A stretch of 64,000 nt of DNA from Microbacterium croceum (lineage in GTDB: Bacteria > Actinomycetota > Actinomycetes > Actinomycetales > Microbacteriaceae), in the NCBI RefSeq assembly GCF_023091245.1, contig NZ_JAHWXN010000001.1:2728001-2792000 (forward strand), read 5' to 3'. Position numbers and translations under genes: made by a program. The notes beneath the pieces were generated by a model. It was not told where the DNA came from, made no database searches, and saw nothing but the letters and a program-made list of their open reading frames with translations. Of the stretch, positions 63,478 to 64,000 are shown piece by piece; positions within the stretch are counted from its first letter, which is position 1; each line of letters starts with the position of its first letter.

Positions 63478-63803
63478 CTCTGGCTTGCTCCCTGCGCGGG
63501 CACTAGGTGCTCCGCGAAATCTCATGCGTCACCCGCGGGTGTCGCGAACTCATTCGGTCTGCGACCGGCTCATGGCTCTGATCGCTGGGGCATGGGCCCC
63601 GAAGTCTGCGTCAATACGTGTGACGGCGGCGCCGCTCATCGCATCACAGGCCATTATCGCACGCCGCACCCGTTCGTCCTACTTCTCAGCCGGGAGTAGG
63701 CGAGTCGGGGCGGTGGGCCAAAACGGGTAGGCCAAGAACCGCGGGCCAGACACTGGATGAACGCTCTCCGACCGGCGTATCACGGGTAGGAGGACCACAC
63801 ATT
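63478..63803. other. Intergenic region between rne and the integrase-like gene
   Basis: A 326-bp divergent gap with no convincing gene. It carries the rne extended -10 (63653-63661) and, nearer the right-hand gene, two copies of ACGGGTAGG (63723-63731 and 63782-63790), 59 bp apart. No tRNA end or clear attachment core is seen. Confidence 0.4.
63653..63661 (-). promoter_or_regulatory. Candidate rne promoter (extended -10)
   Basis: On the minus strand TGCGATAAT combines a TGN extension with GATAAT. It predicts a start near 63646 and a leader of about 170 nt. TAGGAC is a possible weak -35. Confidence 0.45.
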
Positions 63804-64000
63804 ATGAGCACCAAGAAGTACCGCGCGAGGATTTGGAATCCGGAGATCAAGAAGAAGATCGACCTGGGCTACTACGACTCCGAGGAAGAGCGCGACCTAG
63901 TCGAAGCCCAGGCCAAGTTGGACCTGTCGCAGCACCGAACCCCGAAAGTCATCGAAGACCGCAGTAGGGGCGGTGAGTTGTTCGTGACGTTCGCCGAGCG
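63804..64000 (+). CDS. Probable tyrosine integrase N-terminus (3' end outside window)
   Basis: The frame starts with ATG at 63804 after GTAGGAGG and runs off the right edge (65 codons seen). The visible part, STKKYRARIWNPEIKKKIDLG then YYDSEEERDLVEAQAKLDL, looks like the AP2-like arm-binding domain at the start of actinobacterial phage and element integrases, and the last residues FVTFAER resemble the beginning of the core-binding domain. If so it would catalyse site-specific recombination of an element to the right. Only the missing C-terminus with the catalytic Arg/Tyr residues can confirm this. Confidence 0.55.
   Translation, partial: MSTKKYRARIWNPEIKKKIDLGYYDSEEERDLVEAQAKLDLSQHRTPKVIEDRSRGGELFVTFAE

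Noticed and set aside
61324..63699. A 791-residue plus-strand open frame opposite rne
   Set aside because: Leu/Val/His/Asp-rich shadow of RNase E; no start signal or domain.

Overview
The window is high-GC actinobacterial chromosome. Gene content and order (rne, rplU-rpmA-obgE-proB-proA, nadD-rsfS; comEA, comEC, holA, rpsT; lepA-hemW), SLBB-type ComEA, the short ProB and frequent TANNNT-N6-start leaderless promoters suggest the Microbacteriaceae, probably Microbacterium. That identification is inference from gene content; no 16S rRNA gene is present.

Left part (1-19.6 kb): the end of a type-B carboxylesterase gene, then a leftward lepA / two DUF1990 genes / hemW cluster. Next comes a first family-5 (peptide/opine-type) ABC importer: a leftward lipoprotein gene diverges from two permeases and a fused double ATPase, with a PH-domain membrane protein at the end. 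An alpha/beta hydrolase, an MFS exporter coupled to a GH1 beta-glucosidase, rpsT, holA and comEC follow.

19.8-25.6 kb is a compact leftward catabolic operon: allantoinase-like deacetylase, fumarylacetoacetase-fold hydrolase, MFS carrier, amidohydrolase, TauE/SafE exporter. A divergent GntR/FCD regulator faces two palindromic sites. The operon and two further genes separate comEC from comEA, which are usually adjacent. A lipoprotein, a DUF1684 protein and comEA follow to 28.2 kb.

28.4-40.9 kb holds a lipoprotein, leuS, a chorismate-using synthase, DedA, an App1-type phosphatase, a protein usually labelled 3-methyladenine glycosylase, an exported GH3 hexosaminidase, an SDR-like protein, two membrane proteins, a flavin monooxygenase gene broken by one base, and a GNAT. 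A tRNA-Ala(GGC) at 40.97 kb is followed by an accessory stretch to 44.0 kb: DUF2087 regulator, PadR/HAAS pair, orphan proteins and a possible gene remnant.

44.1-53.8 kb is a peptide/amide uptake and hydrolysis locus: a double-length Lrp regulator, alpha/beta hydrolase, M24 protein with altered metal ligands, two permeases, binding lipoprotein and M19 dipeptidase on the minus strand, and a fused double ATPase divergently on the plus strand. The enzymes and transporter probably work together on imported peptides or related amides.

53.8-63.5 kb is conserved housekeeping sequence on the minus strand. The window ends inside a rightward gene whose start looks like a tyrosine integrase, so a mobile element may begin at 63.8 kb.
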